The notes beneath the pieces were generated by a model. That model ran no database searches. It was not told where the DNA came from and was given only the letters and a program-made list of their open reading frames with translations. Shown piece after piece: positions 18,601-26,424 of a DNA stretch of 64,000 nt (position 1 is its first letter; each line of letters starts with the position of its first letter). Location of the stretch: assembly GCF_024199005.1 (NCBI RefSeq), contig NZ_JANATA010000001.1, positions 124,001 to 188,000 on the forward strand, read 5' to 3'. A program made the position numbers and the translations under genes. This DNA comes from Opacimonas viscosa. GTDB lineage: Bacteria; Pseudomonadota; Gammaproteobacteria; Enterobacterales; Alteromonadaceae.

Positions 18601-18803
18601 TCCCTTTGATTTTAGTGACCGGTGCCGGTGCTGAGTCCCGTAATAGTATTGGGATTATACTGGTGGCAGGTATGTTGTTAGGCACTTTGTTTACGTTATT
18701 GGTGTTACCAACGATTTATATGGTGATTGCGAAAAACAGACATGGCAAATTAGCCCGTCCCGTAAGTACCAGTTCCTCTGTTGCTAATGAACGTTCACTA
18801 TGA
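15681..18803 (+). CDS. RND multidrug efflux permease (HAE1/AcrB type)
   Basis: A 1040-residue proton-driven inner-membrane pump with twelve membrane segments and two large periplasmic loops. The transmembrane-4 motif with paired aspartates is intact (GLVVDDAIVVVENVGRH, about residue 415). The N-terminal VLSLAILLIGLRSLQQIPV and the C-terminal AKNGILIVEFA with TRLRPVLMTT are typical of the AcrB/MexF class. ATG 15681 has GAAGG upstream and overlaps the adaptor gene. The substrate cannot be told from sequence. Confidence 0.96.
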   Translation: MNSSEISAYQKSSWLDVFSTKPVIAIVLSLAILLIGLRSLQQIPVLQFPQIASASIQITTPYIGASAEVVQGFITDPIERAASAIPGVDYVDSATTPGLSRVTVWLNLNVDSAKALAELSARLDQIRFELPEAAEDPAIQVVRADRPFAVFYLTVNFAESNGRITRTEATDYLTRQVVPVLSTIPDVQRVGIEGARSPAMRIWLDMPKLQSLNISPDTVQQALRANNLLATLGQTENASGRLSLMTNTNLQTISEFSDVIIEQRGDTFIRVRDVAIIELAEEEGESSARLNKNTVLYLSVWPVPGANELAIGDELYQRVAQLNTVLPAGMSISDGYDGTIYMRSALQEIFLTLVETIILVGLVVLIMMGSLRTALVPLITIPISILGAIAAIYAMGFTLNLLTVLAIVLSVGLVVDDAIVVVENVGRHMRNGMSRIDAALISSRQLLTPIITMTITLAAVYAPIGLLGGLTGALFKEFAFTLAIAVLLSGIVALTLSPIMSAYANAEEGKEGRLTQRINAFFGSLSEIYGRYLRWSLGWQRQIIFMAVFLSLLVVPFYLIALKELAPTEDQSSISVIVEAPPEASLEYSEKQMNDVVDTMFALPGSVFMWQLVNPGATFGGMDFVEPEQRDQHIQDLYWDAFFSLNTVPGVKAFPVLDSALPTAGNFGVELVVMSTQSHAVMQPYLEKILENARATGEFLFVDSDLKIDLPMARILLNKEKIADLAMDLSSVSHQLSVLLSGNFVNRFDLLGKAYRVIPMVEPEARQSLYAILNMPLLTPNQDWITFSDIADINMEVGPRVLSKFQQKNAFRIFAGPRPDITKEAGLARLEQITKEIIPSSYNMDYAGESREIRRDGNSLEEVLFIALIFVFLLLAIQFNSFRDPLVVLLGSVPLALSGALLFAFLDFTTINIYSQVGFITLVGLVAKNGILIVEFAKHMQEQGYQKLAAIEAAAKTRLRPVLMTTAATVLGHFPLILVTGAGAESRNSIGIILVAGMLLGTLFTLLVLPTIYMVIAKNRHGKLARPVSTSSSVANERSL

Positions 18804-19438
18804 CAAATGTTTGGTTAGAATTTACTACGATAGCGTTAGTGCATTTATTAGCAGTTGCTAGTCCTGGGCCTGATTTCGCTGTCGTATTAAAAGTGGCATT
18901 AACGCAACCGCGTCGAATTGCTATATATACGAGTATTGGGATCGGGGTAGGGATCCTAATTCATGTGATTTATTCCTTACTAGGTATTAATATTCTGTTC
19001 AAGACGACCCCTTGGTTGTACCAAGTATTATTGTGGTGCTGTGCTGTTTATCTGCTTTACATTGGTATTAACGCCATACAGGCAAGCAAACAGTCCGAGA
19101 ATGTTTCACTACAAGGGCCAGCCTCAAACGAGTCAACCACCATGTCTGCAGCGGCAGGGTTTAAACTGGGTTTTATCACCAATGGTCTCAACCCAAAGGC
19201 ATCATTGTTTTTTCTTTCCTTGTTCACTGTCGTAATTGAGCCATCTACACCCCTTATGATGAAATCACTTTATGGTATTTATTTGGCTACCGCTACAGGC
19301 TTGTGGTTTTGCATGTTAAGTGTTTTGTTAACACACCCTATCGTGCAACGAAAAATACAAAGTTATGCTCATTGGATAGACAGGTTCATGGGTGGCATAT
19401 TAATCGTGATAGCATTGAGTTTGGTCGTTAACTGGTAG
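18800..19438 (+). CDS. LysE/RhtB family amino-acid exporter
   Basis: A 212-residue inner-membrane protein with six hydrophobic segments. It has the LysE/RhtB signature SPGPDFAVVLKVALTQPRR near the N-terminus and the mid-protein FKLGFITNGLNPKASLFFLS. The family exports amino acids or homoserine-type metabolites. The ATG overlaps the stop of the RND pump (ATGA), so it appears to be third in that operon. Confidence 0.92.
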   Translation: MTNVWLEFTTIALVHLLAVASPGPDFAVVLKVALTQPRRIAIYTSIGIGVGILIHVIYSLLGINILFKTTPWLYQVLLWCCAVYLLYIGINAIQASKQSENVSLQGPASNESTTMSAAAGFKLGFITNGLNPKASLFFLSLFTVVIEPSTPLMMKSLYGIYLATATGLWFCMLSVLLTHPIVQRKIQSYAHWIDRFMGGILIVIALSLVVNW

Positions 19439-19469
19439 ATAATGACGAAAAGGTCAAATAATAGAAATT

Positions 19470-20219
19470 ATGCAATCGTTCAAGCAACATACTCCCAATA
19501 CTCAAGCCATCAAAGCAGCCCTGGCGAAAACGACTCAAATAGATGTTTTATCACTCCTCAAAGAGAGCCACCCTTTAGTACTGGGCAAAATACCTGTTTT
19601 TGTGGGAGCACTGTTACTGGTGTTTTTGGGAATGTCAGTACTGGGGATGATTGTGTTATCTTTTTTTGAAATCACTGACCCCTTTGCGATTGAGCAATCC
19701 TTGCAGTTAAAATTAGAGATTTTCTTTTCTTTTGCTCTAGCACCACTCTTTACCGGTTTGTTGATGATGGGCGTTCGTGGAGCAAATAATAAATCCTTAC
19801 AACCGTTAGATATTTTGGCTTATTTCCCGCGCATTTTTGTTTTAGGGTTAACTTCGGTGTTTTTGAGCATGTGGATCAGTGTTGGCATGGTACTGTTAGT
19901 CGTACCAGGGATATACTTACTTATCGCCACTATGTTTGTTTTACCATTGATAGCCGAAAAGAGAATGAAACCCCTTGCAGCTGTGTATTTGTCTATACGT
20001 GTAGTCAATAACTATTTTTCGCAAATGGCATTGTTTAATTTGTTGTTTTTAGGTGGTCTATTTTTAGGGATTGCTACATTTGGCATTCTACTCATTTACA
20101 TCTTACCCATGTATTACATTTTAAAGGGCAAAATCTATATTGCTTTGTTTGGGATGTCCGATAAAGATGATATTGACACTCTAGAAGAGCGTAAGGATGA
20201 CGCAACTTTTGCCGCTTAA
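19470..20219 (+). CDS. Unknown multi-pass membrane protein
   Basis: A 249-residue integral membrane protein with about five to six hydrophobic segments, for example FVGALLLVFLGMSVLGMIVL and SMWISVGMVLLVVPGIYLLI. The VPGIYLL helix resembles the YciC/DUF975-like and glycerophosphoryl-diester-associated membrane families, but I cannot assign one. A soluble acidic C-terminal tail (DKDDIDTLEERKDD) is present. It overlaps the next gene by 23 bases. Confidence 0.75.
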   Translation: MQSFKQHTPNTQAIKAALAKTTQIDVLSLLKESHPLVLGKIPVFVGALLLVFLGMSVLGMIVLSFFEITDPFAIEQSLQLKLEIFFSFALAPLFTGLLMMGVRGANNKSLQPLDILAYFPRIFVLGLTSVFLSMWISVGMVLLVVPGIYLLIATMFVLPLIAEKRMKPLAAVYLSIRVVNNYFSQMALFNLLFLGGLFLGIATFGILLIYILPMYYILKGKIYIALFGMSDKDDIDTLEERKDDATFAA

Positions 20220-21144
20220 ACTAATGAAACTATTCCTCATCATATTGTTTGCTTATTTGGCGGTATATCCCGTTGTGCAGCATTACAAAAAAGCTGAGGG
20301 TTTACCAACGGAAGTCCCAGTAACAAAAGCTGTAATAGGACATCCTAGCATTACTACACAATCATCAGTACAACCACTGAGCCCTGAACTCATTCAGCAG
20401 ATTGAAAAACAAATCATTCATCATGATATAAGTGAGTTCAACTTGTCCTTAGCTGAGGGGGCTATAAATTTGCAACCAACCTTTCAGGTAGTTGAGCCTA
20501 TCCCTGATTTTGCAGCCATCGTAGATGTAAAAACCAAGAAAAAACTCTACTTTAAGTACATTAAAACTACTGCGATGGATATCAATGCCGTTATTGCACT
20601 GCAGAGGCAGTTTGTTCTGGATCAGATGAAAAATATACAAAACCTGCAAAACCAAAATGCAGACATCATTGCTGCATGGTCTTTTTTATTACAAGAGTAT
20701 CGGGTCAAAGCCAAGACGTTTATAGCACAGCGTGAACAGCTGCTTGCTAAAATTAATGTTATTCCTGTCAGTTTAGTTCAAGTCCAGACTGCCAATGAAT
20801 CAGGTTGGGGGATGTCACGCTTTGCCGTTCAGGGCTACAACTTCTTTGGCCTTTGGTGTTATCAAAAAGGATGCGGTTTTGTTCCTGCAGCCAGAGACGC
20901 TGACGCTTCTCATGAAGTGGCCAAGTTTGCGTCACTCCCAGAAGCAATGTATGCCTATATGCGCAATCTAAATCGCAACAATGCTTATGAGGCGATGCGC
21001 GATATACGTACTCAAAATATTACTCTAGATGATTTTGATTTAGCCTATGCCATGATTAATGGTTTACGCGCATACTCCCAACGAGGAGATGCATATATAG
21101 AAGAATTACACGCTATGCTGCGCGTAAATAAGGATTTATTATGA
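20197..21144 (+). CDS. Bax-like glucosaminidase
   Basis: Up to 315 residues. An N-terminal membrane anchor or signal (LFLIILFAYLAVYPV) is followed by a linker and a C-terminal glucosaminidase (GH73-like) domain of the Bax family. The signature is VQTANESGWGMSRFAVQGYN then FFGLWCYQKGCGF, with the catalytic Glu in NESGWG. It should cleave the glycan of peptidoglycan in the periplasm. The start is ambiguous: ATG 20197 overlaps the preceding gene, and ATG 20224 lies just after its stop. It overlaps the next gene by 4 bases. Confidence 0.88.
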   Translation: MTQLLPLKLMKLFLIILFAYLAVYPVVQHYKKAEGLPTEVPVTKAVIGHPSITTQSSVQPLSPELIQQIEKQIIHHDISEFNLSLAEGAINLQPTFQVVEPIPDFAAIVDVKTKKKLYFKYIKTTAMDINAVIALQRQFVLDQMKNIQNLQNQNADIIAAWSFLLQEYRVKAKTFIAQREQLLAKINVIPVSLVQVQTANESGWGMSRFAVQGYNFFGLWCYQKGCGFVPAARDADASHEVAKFASLPEAMYAYMRNLNRNNAYEAMRDIRTQNITLDDFDLAYAMINGLRAYSQRGDAYIEELHAMLRVNKDLL

Positions 21145-21794
21145 AATTATTACCGTATTTTTTAACGCTTGCGACTATTGTCATGGTAGGGACAAGTCAC
21201 GTTACACTGGCGGAAACTCTAGAAGTGGAGTACAAACGTTTTTATAGTCATACCAAAAAGTTAAATAACGAAGATACCCAAGATCTACAATTTGCTTTTG
21301 GCTTTATCAACGTGCGCAAACCTGGCGTGTTATGTACCGTTCATTCCGCTGAGGTAGTGACACAAAAAGTGACGTTACCCTTGAATGTTAGCCCTGAATA
21401 TCGATTTACCGTACCGACAGAAAAGGCCCTGAAGTTAGCTGAAGCTAAGATCCGGATTGATTTGGCTGAAAATGCCAATCAATGCGATATGAGTGTACAA
21501 CTAGAAACTACTAAAGCACTTTTGAAAACAACGTATAACACTTCGGAACTTAATAACATATATCAGCAATATTCAGCGTTTTTTAATGCCATGGGCAGTT
21601 TTATGTCTTTTATGATGCCAAGTGTTGAAGGGATTAATTTCCAGTTTTCAGATCCGAATCTGGATATTGTGATCAATAATGACTTACGTATAGAGCAAGG
21701 TATGTTAAGAATTAAGAAACCGCAGCTAGCTCAGCTGAAACAATTAAATCTTCCTGTTAAGCCGTTACGCATAACCGCTCTAACTGCAAAATGA
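21141..21794 (+). CDS. DUF2987-like periplasmic protein
   Basis: A 217-residue exported protein with signal peptide (LLPYFLTLATIVMVGTSHVT, cleavage near LAE). The mature part has two cysteines (GVLCTVHSAE, ANQCDMSV) that could form a disulfide. Sequence and length resemble the DUF2987 family of Alteromonadales and Shewanella, whose function is unknown. The ATG overlaps the stop of the Bax-like gene, suggesting a shared cell-envelope role. Confidence 0.72.
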   Translation: MKLLPYFLTLATIVMVGTSHVTLAETLEVEYKRFYSHTKKLNNEDTQDLQFAFGFINVRKPGVLCTVHSAEVVTQKVTLPLNVSPEYRFTVPTEKALKLAEAKIRIDLAENANQCDMSVQLETTKALLKTTYNTSELNNIYQQYSAFFNAMGSFMSFMMPSVEGINFQFSDPNLDIVINNDLRIEQGMLRIKKPQLAQLKQLNLPVKPLRITALTAK

Positions 21795-21800
21795 AGCGAT

Positions 21801-22703
21801 TTATAATTTCTTTATATAATTAAATTGATAAAGAATTTGTTCACTTAGGCGGTTCACTGCCTCTCTTCCAGCCGTATACATTTCTTCAGCACGATGAAAG
21901 TCCAGGAGACTCACATCGCGTAAATGCGGTTCGATAAGAACATGCGGTGGTTCACCAGCAAGACGAGAACGGGTTACTCTAGCTTGCATAATATCCAAAG
22001 ACGTACTCATTACAGTCATTATCCCGGGAGGAGTATTGCTCTCTTTATCTTCAGCCGAAAACCATGAACGAAACATAGATTGACTGCGGGCAAATATATC
22101 ATCAGTTTTTTGTTGAACAGCTAAATGCTCTTTATTATGGTTGTCTAGCATCTCGGGTCTAAAATCAGCACTTAAGTTCACTGCAATAACAAAATCAGCC
22201 CCTAACTGCTTGCATATATTGACGGGAACTGGATTTACGACTGCGCCATCTACTAACCATCTGTCCTCAAAAGCCACCGGTGGAAAGAGAGCTGGAATAG
22301 CACAAGATGCACGGATGGACTGGTCAACATTCCCTTGATTAAATATTTTTTCACGTCCTGTAGACAAATCAGTCGCCGTTAAAGCAAATGGCTTCTTCAT
22401 TTGTTCAAAAGTAGGGGCACAAAACTCTTTACTATGTTTGAGAAAAACTTTATCACCGCTGGCTAGGCCACCTTTATTTACACCCACACCTAATAATGAT
22501 AGAACCTGCCATTCAGACAAGGAAAACGCCCATTCTTTTAGTTCCGGTAATTTACCACTGGCATAAGCTGAGCCGACAAATGCACCGATAGAACACCCAG
22601 AAATAACTGAAATTTCCAATCCCAGTTCTTCAAGGGCTTCAATAATGCCTATATGTGCCCATCCTCTCGCAGCACCAGCGCCTAACGCTAAGCCTATTTT
22701 CAT
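21801..22703 (-). CDS. rssA: Patatin-like phospholipase RssA
   Basis: A 300-residue patatin-family protein. It has the oxyanion-hole motif [17 protein letters not shown] at the N-terminus, the nucleophile elbow [10 protein letters not shown] (Ser) and the second catalytic residue in [11 protein letters not shown] (DGA). RssA-type proteins are predicted lipid acyl hydrolases. It overlaps the 3' end of ttcA by 4 bases and is the last gene of the minus-strand block that starts with ccoN. Confidence 0.93.
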   Translation of the reverse strand: MKIGLALGAGAARGWAHIGIIEALEELGLEISVISGCSIGAFVGSAYASGKLPELKEWAFSLSEWQVLSLLGVGVNKGGLASGDKVFLKHSKEFCAPTFEQMKKPFALTATDLSTGREKIFNQGNVDQSIRASCAIPALFPPVAFEDRWLVDGAVVNPVPVNICKQLGADFVIAVNLSADFRPEMLDNHNKEHLAVQQKTDDIFARSQSMFRSWFSAEDKESNTPPGIMTVMSTSLDIMQARVTRSRLAGEPPHVLIEPHLRDVSLLDFHRAEEMYTAGREAVNRLSEQILYQFNYIKKL

Positions 22704-23605
22704 TCATTACCCAATTGTATTGTTTGCACTTCTGTAGTGTGATCATCCGGATTCGAATGCATCGTCGGTGTGAACGGATCAAAAGCAATATCACCTTGTG
22801 AGTTTGGTTGACCTGTTACCTTTAAATCGGCAAAGTTATAAATTTCTGAATCAGCTAAATGTGAGGGGACGACATTTTGTAGAGCGGTTGCCATAGATTG
22901 GATCCTACCAGGGAAACGTTGTTCCCAGTCTTGGAGTAGCATCTTTATGTTTTGTCGCTGTAAGTTTTCTTGGGAACCACACAGATTACAGGGAATGATT
23001 GGATGTCCGACATTTTGTGCATATTTCGCAATATCCGCTTCGTGACAATAAGCCAGCGGTCGAATCACAATATGTTCACCATTATCACTGATTAATTTTG
23101 GAGGCATCGCTTTTAACTTACCGCCATAGAACATATTCAACATCAGTGTTTCGAGCATATCATCTCGATGGTGGCCCAACGCTATCTTGGTCGCGCCTAA
23201 TTCTTTTGCAGTTTTGTATAGAATAGCCCGACGTAATCTGGAACAAAGGCCACAAGTCGTTTTACCTTCGGGGACTTTATCCGTCACAATGCTATAGGTA
23301 TCTTCTTCCACAATTTTAAAATCAATACCCTTTTGCAACAGGTATTCAGGTAAGACATGTTCAGGGAAGCCTGGCTGCTTTTGATCCAAATTAACCGCTA
23401 CGATACTAAAAGAAATCGGCGCCACTTTTTGTAAGTGTAACAACATGTCTAGGAGCGTATAAGAGTCTTTACCACCAGATAAGCACACCATAACCTTGTC
23501 GTTATGTTCGATCATATTGAAATCAACGACAGCCTTACCTGTTTCTTTTTGGAGTTTTTTTGTGAGTTTTTGTGCAGCTAACTGGTTTTTGTCAGTGTGA
23601 TTCAT
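22700..23605 (-). CDS. ttcA: tRNA 2-thiocytidine(32) synthetase TtcA
   Basis: About 301 residues. TtcA is an iron-sulfur dependent ATPase that thiolates C32 of certain tRNAs. The PP-loop [13 protein letters not shown] is present, with the two paired cysteines CGLCSRLRR and [13 protein letters not shown] that hold the cluster or persulfide. ATG 23605 is chosen; a TTG at 23629 lies upstream in frame. The fnr-uspE-ttcA order is conserved in gammaproteobacteria. Confidence 0.96.
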   Translation of the reverse strand: MNHTDKNQLAAQKLTKKLQKETGKAVVDFNMIEHNDKVMVCLSGGKDSYTLLDMLLHLQKVAPISFSIVAVNLDQKQPGFPEHVLPEYLLQKGIDFKIVEEDTYSIVTDKVPEGKTTCGLCSRLRRAILYKTAKELGATKIALGHHRDDMLETLMLNMFYGGKLKAMPPKLISDNGEHIVIRPLAYCHEADIAKYAQNVGHPIIPCNLCGSQENLQRQNIKMLLQDWEQRFPGRIQSMATALQNVVPSHLADSEIYNFADLKVTGQPNSQGDIAFDPFTPTMHSNPDDHTTEVQTIQLGNE

Positions 23606-23646
23606 AATATGGCTTATCTGATTTAACAAACCATATTATAAACAGA

Positions 23647-24570
23647 TTACTGTAAGGGGGGAATAAATCCGTCAGGTTTAATCGTTAAAACATCACATTT
23701 GATATTATTTAAGACGATTTCTGCTGTATTACCCATAGTTTCGGTAGTTTTACCTATGCGACCCACCGAACCAATAACGAGCAACTGAGCATCCGTTGAT
23801 TGGATTATTTTGGCAATAACCTCTTCTGGTAAACCTTCTTTCACATAGCGATTTGCAATTTTAATACGATGTCTTTCACCAAACATATTTAATGCTTGGT
23901 TGTGATGATTCTTGATTGCTTGGTCCAGATTAGTGTAAGAAAATGAAGGTGTCGACAAAGACATCGGTTTTGGCGATGGCGGATACGCATTCACTAAATG
24001 CACGTCAGAGTTGAATAATCGTGCAAAATCACCCGCACAACCTGTTAATTTCTCGTTGAGTTGAGAATGCACTCTATCTTCATCACCCGTGTTCACTGCA
24101 GTAACAATATTGGAATAAGACGTCTTGTTATGTGTACTTACCATCAGAACAGGAATAGGGGATTTACGAATCAAATTCCAATCTAAGGGAGTGAAGACAG
24201 GGCTTGTGACAACAGGATCGTGTTTGGTTGACTTAATTATAAGGTCTGCATTTTCTTCCAAGGCTGTCTGCACTACTGATTCATAGACTTTGTTGTGCCA
24301 ATGTACAGCAGTTAAAGTACCTTCTGGTAGTGTGTATTGCTCAAGGAGTTCTTCCATCCAGCTGTATCGATCAGAGATATATTCTGCACGGAATTCTTCT
24401 CGTTCAGCACTGGAGAGCATGGCCGTTAAATCATAGCCTGCATGATAAACAGAAAGCATAATCATCAATTTTGCATTAGTTTTTAGCGCAAGATCAATCC
24501 CACGTTGGAGCGCAGGTTGTTGCGTTTGTTCGGGTTCGATAACCACGATGATTGACTCTATGTTTATCAT
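23647..24570 (-). CDS. uspE: Universal stress protein E (tandem USP domains)
   Basis: A 307-residue cytoplasmic protein with two Usp domains in tandem (about 3-150 and 160-305). The second ends with the ATP-site-like LLVIGSVGRIGKTTETMGNT, then AEIVLNNIKCDVLTIKP. UspE affects survival and aggregation in stationary phase and stress. It is next to fnr, with an FNR-like box 110-123 bp upstream of its start, which fits oxygen control. Confidence 0.95.
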   Translation of the reverse strand: MINIESIIVVIEPEQTQQPALQRGIDLALKTNAKLMIMLSVYHAGYDLTAMLSSAEREEFRAEYISDRYSWMEELLEQYTLPEGTLTAVHWHNKVYESVVQTALEENADLIIKSTKHDPVVTSPVFTPLDWNLIRKSPIPVLMVSTHNKTSYSNIVTAVNTGDEDRVHSQLNEKLTGCAGDFARLFNSDVHLVNAYPPSPKPMSLSTPSFSYTNLDQAIKNHHNQALNMFGERHRIKIANRYVKEGLPEEVIAKIIQSTDAQLLVIGSVGRIGKTTETMGNTAEIVLNNIKCDVLTIKPDGFIPPLQ

Positions 24571-24679
24571 AACTACTCCATAAAAATCCGTTTATAAAGC
24601 CTTGAATAGCTTCGTACATTTTTATTGTACTATAAAAATGACAATTTTATGGATTGTTTGTTCAAATTTAGACCAATGA

Positions 24680-24693
24680 TTGATCTAAATCCA
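24680..24693. promoter_or_regulatory. FNR-type binding site upstream of uspE
   Basis: TTGATCTAAATCCA matches the FNR half-sites TTGAT-N4-ATCAA at 9 of 10 positions. It lies in the 126-bp gap between fnr and uspE. Confidence 0.55.
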
Positions 24694-24696
24694 ACT

Positions 24697-25422
24697 TTAT
24701 ATCAACGATTCTTCAAGGTTGTTTGCTTTTGCTACAATTTTGTTGGATTCAATAATCGTAATTAACTTGCCATCCACTTTGATGAGGTTTTCCTTTTGGA
24801 AACGGGTTAATAAGCGACTAATCGTTTCTACTGTCAGCCCTAAGTAGTTGCCAATTTCATTACGGGTCATAGAAAGGTTGAACTCTTTTTTTGAAAAACC
24901 TCTTTCCCCAAAACGTTGAGCTAGAAATGATAGAAAATGCAGAAGTTTTTGTTCTGCTGTGCGCTTGTTTAATAACATAATCATTTCTTGATCTTGTTGA
25001 ATTTCTCCACTCATGTGGATCATGATTTGTTGTTTTACATTAGGGTAGAGAGCCGACATTTCCTCAAGGTTTTCATAAGGTAATTCACAAACCATACCCG
25101 TTTCTAACGCAGTTGTAGTGGAGCCATAGCGCTTTGAATATAAACCATCAAATCCGATTAAATCACCAGGAAGGTGAAAAGAAACAATTTGTTCTTGGCC
25201 GTCTTCGGTGTGAATTGCTGATTTGAATGAGCCAGAACGAACCGCAAATAAAGAGCGAAATTTATCCCCTTTATTTACCAAAATATCGTGTTTGTGTAAT
25301 GGTGTTTTACGTTCGATAATATTATCTAGAGAGTCTAATTCATCCTGATTTAAACTTACTGGTAAGCATAAGTGACTGAAACTGCACGATTGACAGTGAA
25401 TGGAAAGTTCCGTTTTTTTCAT
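24697..25422 (-). CDS. fnr: Oxygen-responsive regulator FNR (EtrA/Anr)
   Basis: A 241-residue CRP/FNR-family regulator. The cluster-binding N-terminal cysteines are present (C10, C13, C19 in HCQSCSFSHLC), plus the internal one in GMVCELPYE, so a [4Fe-4S] oxygen sensor is expected. The recognition helix (LGLTVETISRLLTRFQ) contains the E--SR residues that read TTGAT. It is embedded between the cbb3 assembly genes and uspE-ttcA, both plausible targets. Confidence 0.97.
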   Translation of the reverse strand: MKKTELSIHCQSCSFSHLCLPVSLNQDELDSLDNIIERKTPLHKHDILVNKGDKFRSLFAVRSGSFKSAIHTEDGQEQIVSFHLPGDLIGFDGLYSKRYGSTTTALETGMVCELPYENLEEMSALYPNVKQQIMIHMSGEIQQDQEMIMLLNKRTAEQKLLHFLSFLAQRFGERGFSKKEFNLSMTRNEIGNYLGLTVETISRLLTRFQKENLIKVDGKLITIIESNKIVAKANNLEESLI

Positions 25423-25448
25423 TGTTAGTTCATTCTATGTAAGAGTTA

Positions 25449-26105
25449 TCACGTTAAGTATAGCAACACTATCCCATACGTAAATACGAAAAAACCAACT
25501 ACTTTTTTGGTTAATGGGTGACGCAATAGATTTTTAAGAGTGTCGGTGGTTAAGCTAATAGCGATGAGACCCGGTAGTGTGCCTAGGCCAAAAAAACACA
25601 TGGTTAAGGCACTGTGTATAGCTGAGCCTGCACTCATGCTCCAGGCTAGAGTGGAGTAAATCAAACCACAGGGTAACCAGCCCCACAACATTCCGTAAGG
25701 TATCGCCTTCAAGGGATTTGTGAGAGGAAGGAAGCGTTTTGAGAGTATTTTTAAAGGTGTAAAGAATGGCATGAAGAGTTTTTCAAAATGCCGTAAACCT
25801 TGCCAAATTTGACTGATATATAACCCCATCAACAACAACATCATTGCACCAAGATAGCGTAGATAAACGAGACTTTCTTGAATTTGCAATAACCATTTTT
25901 CTGATACAAAGCCCAGTATTAAGCCCATGAGCGAATAACTAAATATGCGACCAAAGTTGTACGACAATAGGAGTTGAGTTCGACCTACATTGGGTGTGGC
26001 ACTAAATAGCAGGCTGCCTGCAATCCCTCCACACATACCTAAACAGTGTACGCTGCCACCTAAACCGATTAAGAATGCGGTAAGGTAAAAGCCATATTCA
26101 GTCAC
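25449..26105 (-). CDS. TauE/SafE-type membrane protein of the cbb3 assembly cluster
   Basis: About 218 residues with six membrane segments. The N-terminal GFYLTAFLIGLGGSVHCLGM followed by CGGIAG is the hallmark of the COG2836 family. Members are routinely found next to ccoS and ccoI and are thought to help metal handling or oxidase assembly; the substrate is not established. The GTG at 26105 is chosen because it overlaps the ccoS stop; the frame extends upstream to 26171. Confidence 0.85.
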   Translation of the reverse strand: MTEYGFYLTAFLIGLGGSVHCLGMCGGIAGSLLFSATPNVGRTQLLLSYNFGRIFSYSLMGLILGFVSEKWLLQIQESLVYLRYLGAMMLLLMGLYISQIWQGLRHFEKLFMPFFTPLKILSKRFLPLTNPLKAIPYGMLWGWLPCGLIYSTLAWSMSAGSAIHSALTMCFFGLGTLPGLIAISLTTDTLKNLLRHPLTKKVVGFFVFTYGIVLLYLT

Positions 26106-26331
26106 GCTTTGACTCGTTCTGTTGTGGGCTAGGGACTGACATTTTGTCTTTGGGAGTTGGACTATTGTCAATACTAGTGGTTTTGGGCGCTATATCATCA
26201 TCAAATAAGATACTATGACCTTGTCTTTCTAGATCATCGAATTGATTGTTTTTGACAGCCCAAAAAAATATCACTACAGCAAGTGCTACGATCAAAATAG
26301 CTAAGGGAATTAATACGTAGATGATACTCAT
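26098..26331 (-). CDS. ccoS: cbb3-type oxidase assembly protein CcoS
   Basis: A 77-residue protein with a single N-terminal membrane helix (IIYVLIPLAILIVALAVVIF) and then the CcoS signature FFWAVKNNQFDDLERQGHSI. It is needed for cofactor (heme/copper) insertion into cbb3 oxidase. It lies 93 bases downstream of ccoI. Confidence 0.94.
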   Translation of the reverse strand: MSIIYVLIPLAILIVALAVVIFFWAVKNNQFDDLERQGHSILFDDDIAPKTTSIDNSPTPKDKMSVPSPQQNESKRD

Positions 26332-26424
26332 TACTGACTCTTATTGGTTGGATGATTAACAATATAACCTGTTTTCATTTGGGTTGATATTGAAGAATAT
26401 TTGCATGATTAGTACTGTTTTTTG